Source: Mytilus trossulus
Taxonomy: Eukaryota; Mollusca; Bivalvia; Mytilida; Mytilidae
NCBI RefSeq assembly: GCF_036588685.1
Contig: NC_086375.1
Location: forward strand, 42,563,270 to 42,627,269
Length of the DNA: 64,000 nucleotides
Reading direction: 5' to 3'
Position 1 is the stretch's first letter. Each line of letters opens with the position of its first letter. The position numbers were made by a program, and so were the translations under genes. The notes below the pieces were generated by a model. That model did not search any database, was not told where the DNA came from, and saw only the letters and a program-made list of their open reading frames with translations. Shown one piece after another: positions 35,157 through 49,000 of this stretch.

Positions 35157-38100
35157 CTAATATTCTAAATCACTGCATTCCTCTTCGCTATCCTCTGGTT
35201 CTTCAGGGTCAGTATCTGGGTCATCCAGTTCAACTTCCATGTCTTCTTCAGTTTCAATCTCAAGTTGTATGTTATAATCTAAAACAATTTAAATATATTC
35301 TTATGGTGTTTATGATTCGATAATCATTTTCAAACTACCCGTTTTGTTAAAGCGAAGTGATCAAACCACTGATGGAAAGATTGTACACACCTTTGTTGAT
35401 CTGAATGCCTCAAGTTCTAAAATCTAGATATGACATTTATAAAAAAAAATCCAGCTGGCTCAAATGTTTTTAAAAACCCAGTTGAAATATGATAAGATGT
35501 TCAAGGGAGATAATTTCATTAAATATTTTACTCAATATTTTGCTTATGCAGAGCCCTAAAAGATATTCACAATTAAAGTTCGGTCAGTATAGCAACAGGA
35601 AACAAAGTATTTTAATTGTCCTTACTTTTCGTTTGTAATTTAGGATAATCCTTTAAAGCCTTGGTAGTATGTCCTCCACCATGTAAACTCCAGTGCACAA
35701 TGTTGACAGGGTTATCTGTAGATGTTACAAATGTTTCATTGTCTTCACAAAAATGAAGCCCTTTGAGCTGAAAAGAAATTAATAATGGAATGTAGTGATG
35801 TATATATATTTTTTTACAAAAAAAAGCTAAGAAAAAGATCCATTTGTTAGAACTTCTTATCTAAATAAAGAAAAAATGTGATACATTTGAGTGATAGAGT
35901 ATTAACAAGCATATATCCATTTTCTTAATGTAAAAGTTACACTTTCTTATAAATAAGACAAATATTTAATATCTAGTTTGACTGCATTATTACAGAAAAT
36001 AAGAATATACCTATGGGACTAGATGAATTTTATAGGGGAAAAAATACTTTCTAACTTACAGTTGTGTCAAATTTAAATGATGAAAGACACTTAAAGTTGT
36101 TCCGGTCCCAGAGTTTGATGACTTCTTCATCCATGAACCCATAAGACAAAAAGTAAGGTCCGTCATATGGTACTGTTAACATGGCCTGTTTGCTGTGTCC
36201 AGTTAATCTATTCAGAAGTTTTCCTAAAAATACATTAATTTGTGCTCTATATGTAAACTAAACATGTATTATGTTTAAAGGCTCACTTGGGAAATAAGTA
36301 TTTTTATAAATTTATTTCATGCTATTCCATATACAGATCATTTTTTTTTACCATAAAATGTAAATACCTTGAATTTAGTTGAATGAAAATAATTTTGTCA
36401 TACATGAAGATATGGCACTAAATCAGGTATGCAGTTATGTAAGGAGCAAGTTTTGTTTGAAAGATATATATTTGACAAATACCAAATGCAATTATGACAG
36501 CTGTTTTACAGTGGATTCCATTGAGTGTGTAGCCAAAGGTTATATCTTTGGTTAGCTTGCTTGTTAGCTGAACCGTAAAGTCATTGTTAGGTTAGGTAAA
36601 CTACTCTACTTTAAGAATCGACTAGTCCAACAGAAAACCACTTGATCTGTCTGTTGGGCTATGCTACTTTGTAAGGAGGGTAGTATACCTGAACTAATAA
36701 TGACTTCACAGCTTAGCTAACAAGCAAGCTAACCAAAGATATTACCTTTGGCTATATATATATATATACATCTGAAATAACCACTGATATCTGTTCAGTG
36801 TCAGATACTTATGATATAATAAAGTAACCTTGTACATTTGATATAAATTTCTCATTTTTATCACACTATTCAGTTTTAAATATAGACCTATCCATCAGCT
36901 GATCCCTTATCACTAAATACATTGCAAAAAATTTCCAGCAGCCAGCACAAAAGATGTAAAAACCATTATTGTACATTTGCATTCACAAATTTGACCTTAT
37001 CTAATATTTCTAATTAGAATGAACATAAGTAAAGTCTTACCACTTTCAACATCCCATATTCTAATGATATAATCATCATGGGAAGACACCATTTTCTCAT
37101 CATCCAGGAACTGCATCTCATCTAATGCTACTGTTAAAGGACTGTCTATCCTTTTATATTTCATATGATAAACAGAGTCCACCAACTGAAGTGACTTCTC
37201 TTATAAATAGAAAAAATCTTTCATGATTTTAGTTATACTAGAACACACCCGTGATATGGCGGGTCCATGACTGAATTAAAGTATCTAACTATGCGCAAGA
37301 CTTATTTTTGTATTAGTATTGTCATCTGATAAAGTAATGCCGATTATAAGATAGTTATCACAGTTTTCTCTGCTTTCAAATCTTTCTGTTTGACCCGTCT
37401 AACTGGAACTGATCAATTATTGGTAATATTAATTATTTGGAAAACAAAACGTCCTGGGATGGTGTATTTTTTTTAATCAACAGCATTGTCCTATATTAGT
37501 TATAAATAAAGTTGAATTCTTTGATTCGCTGTTTTACGTCATGCCCGCTAACAAATTGAAAACTGTACCTATACGCCTTATTTTTAGTATTCATATTGTT
37601 ATCTTATAAAGTCTTACTGATTAAAATACTACAATAGGTAACAATTTGACAATTTAGTAGTGTCAACCCTGTGATTATGACCCCTTGTTTATAGCATATC
37701 CTGAATACACCGTTTGGTGGTGCGCCTGTCAAATGCGGAAAGTACAGATAATGTAATAGGTAACAGATGAATATACTATTGGTATCGGTATCGGACTCGA
37801 CCCGGAACTTCTTAATTATTGGCAATATTAATTACGTGGAAAACAAAAGGGCCTGGAGTGGTGTAATTTTTAATCTACACCTTTGTACTATATTAGTTAT
37901 ATATAAAGTTGAATTCTTTGATTCATCGTTTTTACGTGATGACGGCTGACAAATTGGACCTCGTAATTTTAGTATTATAGATACATGTATTACATTAGTC
38001 TTTAATAAAATGTAAGTCAAAATACATCAAACATTTTAGTATCTTCACCAGATGCATAAATCAAAATTACAAAAATCCTTGCTGTTCAGTTCTTAAGAAA

Positions 38101-41100
38101 ACTGTGACAAACTGTTCATACATGTTCATTATGTGATAGAATATAAATAAGGTCATATGTTTTTTCGTTTGAATGTTTTACATTGTCATTTCTGGCTTAC
38201 TGTAGCTGACTATGCGGTATGGGCTTTGCTGATTGTTGCAGGCTGTACAGTGACCTATAGTTGCTAATTTCTGTGTCATTTTGGTTTCTTGTGGAGAGTT
38301 GTCTCATTGGCAATCATACCAAATCTTCTTTTTTTATATTCAACGGACAGAAAATTGATGCGAGATGAATTGGAAAATACATTTCACACTATATAGTATA
38401 CTCTTATAAAGCATTTAACCTATAGAGAGATCTTAGACTGTTCAAAACAAGAATGTATCCATAGTACACGGATGCCCCCCATCGCCACTATCATTTTCTA
38501 TGTTCAGTGGTCCATGAAAATGGGTTTAAATCTCTGACATTTAAATTAGAAAGATCATATCATAGAGAACATGTCATGTGTACTAAGTTTCAAGTTGATT
38601 GAACTTCATCAAAAACTACCTTGACCAAAAACTTTAACATGAAGAGGGCAGATGAACAGACGAAGGAACGGACAGAGGAACAGTCGCACAGACCAGAAAA
38701 CAAAATCCCAATAAATAGGGCATAATAATTGGGGCATAAAAATCTGTATTTCAAAATACTAATAAGCCCTGTGGTAGGGGATGATTTATTGATATTCAGA
38801 TGGACTGCTTTGTCCCAGAATCATTTCATTTCTACTGGCCTGAATGTCCTTTGATAAAAATTTTGCAATAAATGACAACAGCAACTATAAAGTACCTGTT
38901 TGAACATTCCATAGAAAGCCAATAGGTTCACTTTCCCATTCCTCAGTTGTAACAATCTTACATGCAGAGAGAACAGCATGATTCCCATTAGGACATACTG
39001 CAGCTACGTTTGATAGTACTTCCATTTTGAGATCTTTTGGTGTGACGGTACAAGTTCTATCATTTACTGTATCAAATATAATAAAAGTTTCATCTGCTTT
39101 GGCCACAATAGAACTGCCTCTTTTATTGGTCTAAAAATAGATGAAAGTAATTAATATTACACATGCTAAAAAATATCCCTAAAATACAATTAAAAAAATG
39201 TCATCTTGATTTATTAATAGTGATACAGTTGATATTGATAGTTTTTCAAACCCATACTTTTCTAGATAATCAATTACAAACGAAAGTGAACCAGCGCCCA
39301 AGCCGCGTTCAATACCATAGCAGCTATGTAGTGCTACGTAGATTTTTACTATTGAACATGTAGCTATAGACTAGTTGCTACATAAATATTGAAAGCATCT
39401 ACCAAGCTGCTACGATATTGAACTCAACCCTGATGAATCTGTAGTACGAAAGAGTCCATAAAGTGGATATCTAGCGTATGAAGGGTCGTTATGATAAAAA
39501 CATAAAATGTAGAAAGTCTTATAACAACAACGCTTTAAGGACTGCTGCAGAAATTTATTGATGAACATGTTTTGGTGCGTAGGGCACCGTCATAAGGATA
39601 AAAACAATACACAAAATCATGCTGAAGTACAAAATCGGGTTGAAAATTTTAAATGTCACAATGTTACAATGGTAAGTAACGTTACTAATAGCAAGTGAAA
39701 GTTCATTGTAAGTATGTAAGTAAACTATAAAAAGAAATTAAAATAAAATGTTTTTGTTGTGAAAATGTTTGTTAAAATTATTCTGCCAAAATGTGTTTGT
39801 CCTCTTGCATCGTGGAAAGAATAATACAATAAGTTGTCAGGCTGTGTATAGACAGTATAGATAATTTTTTTTTGTTTGTTAAAAAATGTCCTTATTTCTA
39901 AAGCTGGATAGTTGTTTAGGTGGCTCATCTCATTCTAAGGGAGAGATCATCAATTCTTAATTCTTTGTAATCTGAAGGATTTAGTGTGCATGGTCTTAGT
40001 CACTTTTAAAATGTCTGATACTTAAAACCAACTTATTTCCATTGATGCTTTTTCTTTTTTTTGTGTTTAGCCCTTTCTAGCCCTATTTTCGATGATTTAA
40101 TTTTGTAGATTTTCTAACTTTTCTGTTACTGTTATATAAGAAAGGATCCTAGTCTGACACATTGGAGACAATTTAAACTTGTGTTATTTCCCTTTCCTCC
40201 CAATTCCGCCAAAAATAGATTGCTCATAAAAATCAGTTGGGTAAAGGCAATACTTACAAAGAAGTTATCTATTCTGAGGTCTTTGTCAGCTGGAGATTTA
40301 TGTATTTTAATCACTTTACCAGTTGTGGTACTATAGACCTTGATGTTCTTTCTTCCTCTCGATACACATATAAACTCTGAAACAATAGGCTCATACAATT
40401 AATTTGTGACAAAACATTACATTGCAAAATGTCATTTACTTTGAAGGACTAATTCTACCTCATTTTCTATCAAAATACTCTTCACAATCACACAAGATGT
40501 TGCCTTACCCCTGTAAATCTAAAATTTAATTTTCACAACAGCTTCAAAACAAGAATATTCAAAACATGAAAATCTTGACATAGTTTATTTCTGGCTGACA
40601 TTAATTAATGATTCTGCTGTTGCAACTATCTGTTATAACAGAAGTTTTAAATGAAATGTACCTGCTTAGATATTGCAGTGCACGGTCATGCATGTGAAGC
40701 ATATTGCAAAACAATCACATAAACATTTTAAAAGTGCCAATCTGCCTAAGAATCAATCAGCTTTTAGTTAATCTAAGTTCAGAATGTTTAAAAGTGCATG
40801 AAAAAAGCATTTTTCTACTCTGTTCTGGTATTTCAAGAAATAATTTGGTTAAAATGCACTAGAAATTAACAATTAAGAGGAGATAACTCCATAATTTGCT
40901 ATCATTCTAACCAAAAGATAACTAGATAATTTCAGAATTACCAGAAATGCAGAAACAAAATTCAGGATAAGGAAAAGGGTTTTTAGCTTGGTGGGTATTT
41001 TCTGCTCATGTTTTATAATTTTTCTCACAAAGACTGGCACTTTAAAAGTATTGAATTCTAACCTTTTCCATCATTGGTCATTTTATATAGTTTACATCTG

Positions 41101-44100
41101 TCACAGACTCTGCCTTGGAATACAGTTTTAATTGTCATTGTTTGTAAATCAATTGTCTTTGGCTTCAGACTCATTGGTAGTACAAGTACAGTGTTGTCAT
41201 CTATAACTTCTAGTAGATGTGAACCTTCATCCTATTCATAAATACAAAATTCTGGAATCATCAACAATGAACAAAAATATTTAGTTACTTCTTTCTTTTC
41301 ATCCATAACTTTCTTTTAAAATTTACATATAATGCATTGTACAGACAGTTTAAACAGATAACATATAAAGATGGTCTGGTTCAAAGATGACTGAGTTATA
41401 AATATGTCTACTCTACTATTTTTACTGATCCTTGTGTCAAGTCTACTATTTATATTATTTTCTTTTGTCTAGAATTTTAGCTGAGTCAATTATATTGTAC
41501 ATCAAACGCTTTATACAATGCAATATGTAATTCTGCTTTCTACTGAAAAATTCCAGCAATCATAACCCTTCAGTGCCGACAAACACTTTGATTAACTGAA
41601 ACATATGGTCTGAGGTCTACTAGAAATAAGAGCTTGCTAAAAAATAACATGATCTTACCAGTTCTGTTGACTGCACAATGGATTTGTCTAAAAGGTCATA
41701 CACATACATGTGGTAATCATCCATCTGTGTAGAATCAGGGTTTCCAATCACAACTACATGTCTAGAGTTTGGTAGGGGTTTAAATTTCCTGAAATTACAA
41801 ATGTTTACAAGATAGAACCATAGCAACTATTACACATAATACTATATCATTAGTTAGAAGTTTATTATCATGAAACAACAATTGAAGAATCTTTGGGAAT
41901 CAAGCCTAATAGTTTCATAGGAGAAGATTTTTGTAAATGTTAACGGGCAACAAAGGAAACCAAGTGATAAGGAAAACTCACTTGGCTAAAAGGGATAAAC
42001 AGGTACCACAGGGACATTTAAAACGCCATGACAAAAAAAAACAAAAAATGAGGAAAAGAAAGACAAGAGAATTGACTCTTATCTTAAGCTTATCTTGTTG
42101 TATGACCAATGATTATAACTTACACAATACGGTGATTCTGTAAAGGTTTATCCTTATCACTGGGTTTGTTAGTTTCTGTCATATCCCACAATCTTACTAT
42201 AGGATCCTGGGTAATTGTTACTGCTCTGTCAGCAGAGTAAATATATACATCAGTAATCGAATCAGGATGGCTCCGGAATTTCCTCGTTTCTTTCTCCTCT
42301 TTCAGATCAATCATTATGACCTCTCTGTAGCAAGGAAAATACAAATATTTGCCATCTCCTGTCACATGAAAATTACTGATCTCTTCATATGGCTCATCTG
42401 TTTTTTGAAAATAAGAAATTAAATAATTTTATAACTAGGTGGCATACAATTTAGGTGGGCTTTAATTCAAGATGTAAATGTTTTTAATCTGATGCATACA
42501 CATGTGAATATATGAAATAGAATGATTTTTTGAAATATTTCTTCTTTCTAGTGATAAAATAAAATATTATATGTAGTGTCTTCCATAAGAGTATTTCCAG
42601 CTGAAAGCCTGAAAAATCATTAAATTAAATGGTATATTAGAGGTAGCATTAGTTAGATAACCCAGTCAGAAATCTTTTTTCATAACTTATCATTTGTCGA
42701 CTCATACTAATCATTATCAATGTTATACTAAAAAGTTACTGCAAGACTGATGTTTTCTTGTATTCAAACTTTTGACAAGAATTCATTTTTGTCAAATATT
42801 GAATTTGATACTTTTCATGTTTTGTTTATTCATTCAAGTAGCAAATACTTGTGTTGACTTGTTATAAAATTATTTCAAACAGCACTTTTGTTTAACTATA
42901 TACATGTATTTTTAAATGTTTTTTTTTTAACTTACTGGGGAACTTTATACAATTGATGACAATTCATACCTCTAGTCTTAATCTGCTTTATAATTTTAAG
43001 TGTTTTTATTTCATGTAGTCTTATAGTTGATTCCAGGAATGAAGCACAGATGACTATTTTTTGGCTTGGTGTAATAACTATGGCATCAACAGTGTATGAT
43101 TCTGATGTCTCACGTTTACTGGAAGACAATTCTTTAGTAGTGATATCGATTACATAGAATTGATCCTCTGTTGGATTAGTTAATGCTACATAATTTGAGG
43201 TAGCTGAAATGGAAAATAAGAAGTTGCTTATGTTGACATGCTTAGCATACATGATCTCTCATAATTTAAAGTATCAACAAAAATGATTATAAAAAAAGAA
43301 GATGTGGTATGATTGCCAATGAGACAACTCTCAACAAGAGACAAAATGACACAGAAATTAACAGCTGTAGGTCAAGTGTCTAGCAAATCCAAAAAGCATT
43401 TGTTAGATGAAATAACTAAAGGACAATTGATTTTTTCCTTTCAAAAGAATAGAGTTGACTTTACTTCATTATTCCTGTTAAAAGACTGAGCCAGGATGTT
43501 CAGATTTTGATTCTAATTTGTTTTAGTCTTCCCAACTTCAGTTTTACTCTATATGCAAATGGTCCATAATTTTAGTTCCAAGTAACTATTCAATTTTCAT
43601 ATTCAAAATATATTGAACAGATATATCATGTTAAGGAGGGGTATTTGCGAAAAAATACCAGTTGAGAGAATGTTAAATATGGCGAGCCATAAGGCGAGGG
43701 AAATCCACAGCAGAGAGGGTAAAAAAGGCATATCCTTTTTGCATATACCCCAGCTACGTTAAAAATGAACAATATTCATTTGATAACGTTAAATTGGTGA
43801 AAAATACACTAGCTATTAACCAATCAAAAACCAGGATTCTTACACAAGGTGTAATTAACCGGTATATTTACTTTTTTCAATGAACCAGTACACAATTACG
43901 CAGAACAAAGTATTTGTTCAAACATACCTGAAGTACAAGACCTAATGTCGAACAAATTTTCATCTGTTTTATCAAATGAAACTTTCTCCCGTAACTTTCC
44001 ATCAGATGAATTATAGAAAGTGCAATCCCTGATGATGAACGTTCCAAATATTGACTTGTCTGGTCCAAAAATACAAAGCTGACACATGTTTGGAATTTGA

Positions 44101-46045
44101 ACATTTTCCCGTGTGTTGTTGGCAATATCGATGATGACAACTTCACTACGGTAATGAATGAGTATTTTTCTATCCTTGTCAGCGAAACAAGCTTTCTCCG
44201 GATCTTTAGGTAAGTTGTCATACTCTTTCGAAAGTTTGCCTTTCATTAAAGACCATGTTCTGATGACATCATCTCCAAATTGTCCACCTGTAAATAATAG
44301 ACATCAGCATGAAGAATAGTTATCAGTTGATGTCCTTGCTTGCATATAACATTACAAAGGGACATAACTCAAGAATGGTAAACATGACCCTATATTGTTC
44401 TTGATCTGAGCTTTGGGTAATTAGCAGGGTGAATAAGTTTCATATTTTTATATGACGGCAAAAATTGAAAAAATTATGGTCGCATATCGGTATCACGTAG
44501 TTGTTGGAGGCGTCTGCATCGTCGTCGTCAGCGTTGTTCGAAGACAGATTGTTTCCGGATAATAACATTTGAATAAGTTAAAAGAAATCAATAAAATTTT
44601 AACACAATGTTTATAACCACAAAGGAAGCTTGGGATGATTTTGGGGGTTCTGGTCCCAAAGGTTACAAATGAGGGGCCCAAATGGGTTAAAAACAGCATT
44701 TATCTAGTTTCAGGACAAAATGTTGTATTAGTATTTCAATTTTCTGAAATTGTACCACAATGTTTAATGCCATACATTGAAGGTTGGAATTTATTTAAAG
44801 GGGTTATTGGGCAAATAGTTAAAAAGAGGCCAAAACATGCATTTTGTAGTTTCAAGACAATAACTTGTGCGTAACTGTGTGGATCTCTCTGACATTGTAC
44901 CAGAAGTTTCCATATAACACAGGGAAGGCTGGGATTCAGTTTGGGGTTAATTTTCCCAAATATGTAGGAAAAAGGGCCAAAAAGAAGCATTTTTCTAGTT
45001 TACAGACAATAACTTGTGTTTTGGTGCATGGATCTCTATACATTTTTACTTATAAACTTTTGTTAAGTGTAAGAATCTCTCTAATTAAACCACAAGTTTC
45101 TATACCATGAAGGGATGGTTAGTATTGTCTTTGGGGGATAATGGCTCCAAATGTTTTAGAATTAGCGGCAAAAAGGGGAAAAACTAGGTATTTCTGGTCA
45201 GTGGACAATTAAGACAATTTAAAAGCAGGGTAATTCTAAAACATTTAACATACAATGTTGGGTATGTTCGGATTTACCTCCCTTACACTACTTGTATATT
45301 ATGTATAAAGAAATGTCATGTTTGGACTAATTGCCAAAAAATGGGTGTGGTAGTTGATTTCAATTTGTTTTATTTTCAAATTTCCAAATTTCCAAATTTT
45401 TGAAAAGTTAAAAGAAGAAATCTTTAATCGCACAATATTGGGCAAAATATTTGTAAGATCTTGACATTTGTTTTGTGTCAGAAACTCATATTATGTCAAA
45501 AATTGATTGCAATCCAAATTCATAGCTGTACTAAGCTTGAATGTTGTGTCCATACTTGCCACAACTTTTCAGGGTTCGACTTCTTCTGTCGTATAAAGCT
45601 GCGCCCTGTGGAGCACCTGGTTTAAGCATAACTTCAGAATGGTTAAAGTGATGCCACCAAAATTCAAACTTTGATCTGTGTTTTATGGTAATAAAGCATT
45701 GTGTATAAGTTTCCAAATATTTGATTGAGGTAATTTAAACTAAAAGAATGGAAACTAATTTCGGGACAGCAGTGGCATAAAAGTCTAAATCCATCTATTT
45801 GTTTATAACTAAGAAAAAGTTATTTTAAATTATAATGTATCAGAAATTATACAATTTAGTTTTGGAATATACTTACATGTTACTGCTGTACTGCCATTAG
45901 CTGTCACATCCAGACTTTTGACTGTAGATATATGTCCTGTCATAGTATAGATCAATTCTCCACCAGGCTTTAAAAGTACTTCATCACTACTGGCCAAATA
46001 AGGGACATCACTCTGTCTGCACTGCTCAACGAAACTACTGACAAT
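35157..46045 (-). CDS. NACHT-WD40 gene: WD40 repeats and acidic tail
   Basis: Twelve exons encode residues about 946-1703 after the mid-codon start. WD-type strands include GHISTVKSLDVTANG, DDVIRTWSL, DPIVRLWDM, DDYIIRIWDV, GHSKQAMLTVPYDG and EEVIKLWDR. Repeats in the middle are diverged, as in NWD2. The last exon (35278-35157) is a 39-residue acidic tail ending SDLEY, then TAG. No clear AATAAA follows on the minus strand before the Harbinger-like element. Confidence 0.85.
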
Positions 46046-49000
46046 CTACAAAATTATTATCAGATTATAAATCCCCATCCATTTGTATACACTCCCCAAT
46101 AAACCAACTTAAAAACTACAAAATGTTAATTGTCCAATAAGGGATATATTTTAGTCGACATCACTCAATGAAAGCTCTGAAAACTATAGTTTAAAGGCTG
46201 CTAAACATGAATACAGTAAAATAAAGAGACTTTAGATGTTAACTATTCAGTATAGGGTCACAAGGGCATATTTTATTTATAAAGTTGTTTTTTTCTGTTT
46301 ATCTGTATAAAAAGGGAGATTAAGGGTAAATGTCATTGAGGCAGTCAACCAAAAATACAACAGATGTTATTTGTTTTATTAAGAATTATTATGACTTTCC
46401 AATTCAAACAGGTACATCTAATATGGTGTCCTTACCATACTTTCTCTAGTCCCAACTTTAATGAAACATAAAACTTCTGAGAAGTTGTATCCAAACAATT
46501 ATTAAAATTTTTACAGTACCTAACTTGATATCAAAACTGAGAGCAAGACATGAATAAATCACATGACTTCTTGATAGGACTTGACTAACCCTATACCACA
46601 CCACTTACTTTTTCTTTGGACAGTCTGTCAATCATGTGTGGAGCCAATTGATAAGGATCATGTGATAGTGCATATTCTGACAATTTAAAGGCATCTGTAA
46701 TCCAAGCTAACTCCTTGTCATTCTCAAAAGTATTTCTGGCAAGATTCAGATCTCTGAACACATTCCTGAAATATTATGTATGATAAATAACTATGAATTC
46801 AATTAATGCCTTAAATACCATTTCATAAAGGAGATTTTTCCTGGATGATGACCAGGGTTTCCCCTTTAATAATTCTATTATTTTTTTCACCATTTTTTTC
46901 GCCAAAACACTATATTTTAGCCACTTTCAATAATGTTTCACAAAGTAACAAAAACAATTTTTATGTTTAAAATTTTCCTTCTTTCTAACAAAAAAAGAGG
47001 AGTTTGACCCTTTGCCTTCTATGATAATTCTCTTAATCTTGTTTTGTAATCTAAAATGTAATGAATAATCTTTTTTGACCTCTTGGAACACAAGATATAC
47101 TAGAAGATTTCTCTGTTACCTTAATACTTACCTGTATGACATTGCTATAAGTTTCGTCTGTAGAAATTTAAAGTTACATAGACATTCAGATTTGGCTTTC
47201 TCTAGTTGTCCTGCTTTTATCCTATGATAAGGCAAGTGTCCTAACTTCCTATAGTTATAGGAATCTTTGAATTTGTAAGGTTGGGCTGTAACAAGTCTAT
47301 CCTCTGAACCCTTTGTCTTATTTTTTGTATTTTCAAAAGGCTTCTTATGCCCTGAAATGAAATATTGAACTGCCAGTAGTAAATTCATGACATAAATCAG
47401 TAAAATAAGTGTGACAATTTATATATATATCATACACAATTCGAAATTCATTTGTGCAAAATAATCACATTCACCATATCAATGATAATTTTCGATAATT
47501 TGGGGTGATACATAACAGCACAGGGAGATAACTCTGTAAAAATCAACTTTGAATTTTTATCTTGTTCTATTGTTCCGGAAATATTAAGCTTCTCATGATC
47601 AAAATCAGTGTTTGTCAAACTGTTCAGGGGTTGGAACCCCCATTTTATTGGGATGATCAATGCATTTGAATGGGGACATGTAATTGGAACTCCTCCCCTT
47701 TGTCCTGGGTTAGGAACCTCCCACTGTTTTTAAAATGGCTGGATTTGCCCCTGTGCAGTCTTGCAATACTATTAGCATATTGATGTAAGTATTTGATTAC
47801 CTCCCCTTTGACATGTTGACGATTATATTCCTATTTGCACATTATAACATGGTATTCTTCAATAGCATTAATTTTAACCAATATCCATCTAGCCAATTTG
47901 GAGTTGTTCTGACAAGGCACATGAACAGAATTATATAATAAGAAATATTGAGAACGTATTGGCATCAAACCTTACCATTGGACCATGTTCCTGCAAAGAA
48001 ATCAGCCAGTGCAGAATGTAGAAATGACTGTTTCCCTTTAATACAATATCTATCCTGGGCAGCCTCAATAAACTGTCGATGGTACCAGTATATCACTCTC
48101 ACACCATCTGCACCTCTGTCCACTGCAAATATAATTTTATTTCTAAATTCTCAATATATAGAGCTAGCTGTTAAAATAAATATGAATGCAAATGACATGA
48201 GTTGCACATCTTTGCTTAGGAAGAATGCACACACAGATTTGTCTTGCAAACAAGAGATAAAGTGATAGTCTTAAAGATATAGGCTTCTGAAATAATATGT
48301 GTCTATAATTAAAGTGAATAATGATGGTCTGGATGGAGGTCCTTCATTTATGTATTCTTTATTTTTTTAGGCCAATTTTCTCTATTTTCTATTATTCTTT
48401 ATTTTCTGTTATATTTTTTGTTATATTTTTTCTCTATTTTCTTGGTCCCTTTTTTCTCCAGTATTGGCCTATTATTTTCTATTCTTTTAACATCATCAGA
48501 ACCTCTTTAATTTTCTATTTCTAAGCAATATAACGCAATTAAAGATATATATCCAATGTTCTTCATAAAAAAAGTATACTGTACCATATGTACAAAATAC
48601 TAATAAACTATACCTAGATATTGCTGTAAATCTGTTTTTAATCTAACAAGGAGAAGAGGTGGAAGACGTCTGATTGGTGGAGTCCAAAACTGGTAAAGGT
48701 CATTAAGGACATCATCATCACATGACAATATATCTTCTAACTCTGTTTCAGACAATCCATTCAAAGCTGTATAAAAGATATTTATAGAAAAAAAATGATT
48801 CATGTGATTCATATGATGTGGTTCATACGTGTTTCTCGTTTTTCCTTTTTTATATAGATTAGACAGTTGGTTTTCCCATTTGAATAGTTTTATACTAGTC
48901 ATTTTTCGGCCCTTTAGAATTGTTCAGAGTGAACCAAGGCTCTATGTTTAAGCATGTACTTTGATCTATAATGGTTTACTTTTACAAATTGTGACTTGGA

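Noticed and set aside
44493..45110. Overlapping frames on both strands
   Set aside because: They fall in a degenerate tandem repeat and show no conserved protein.
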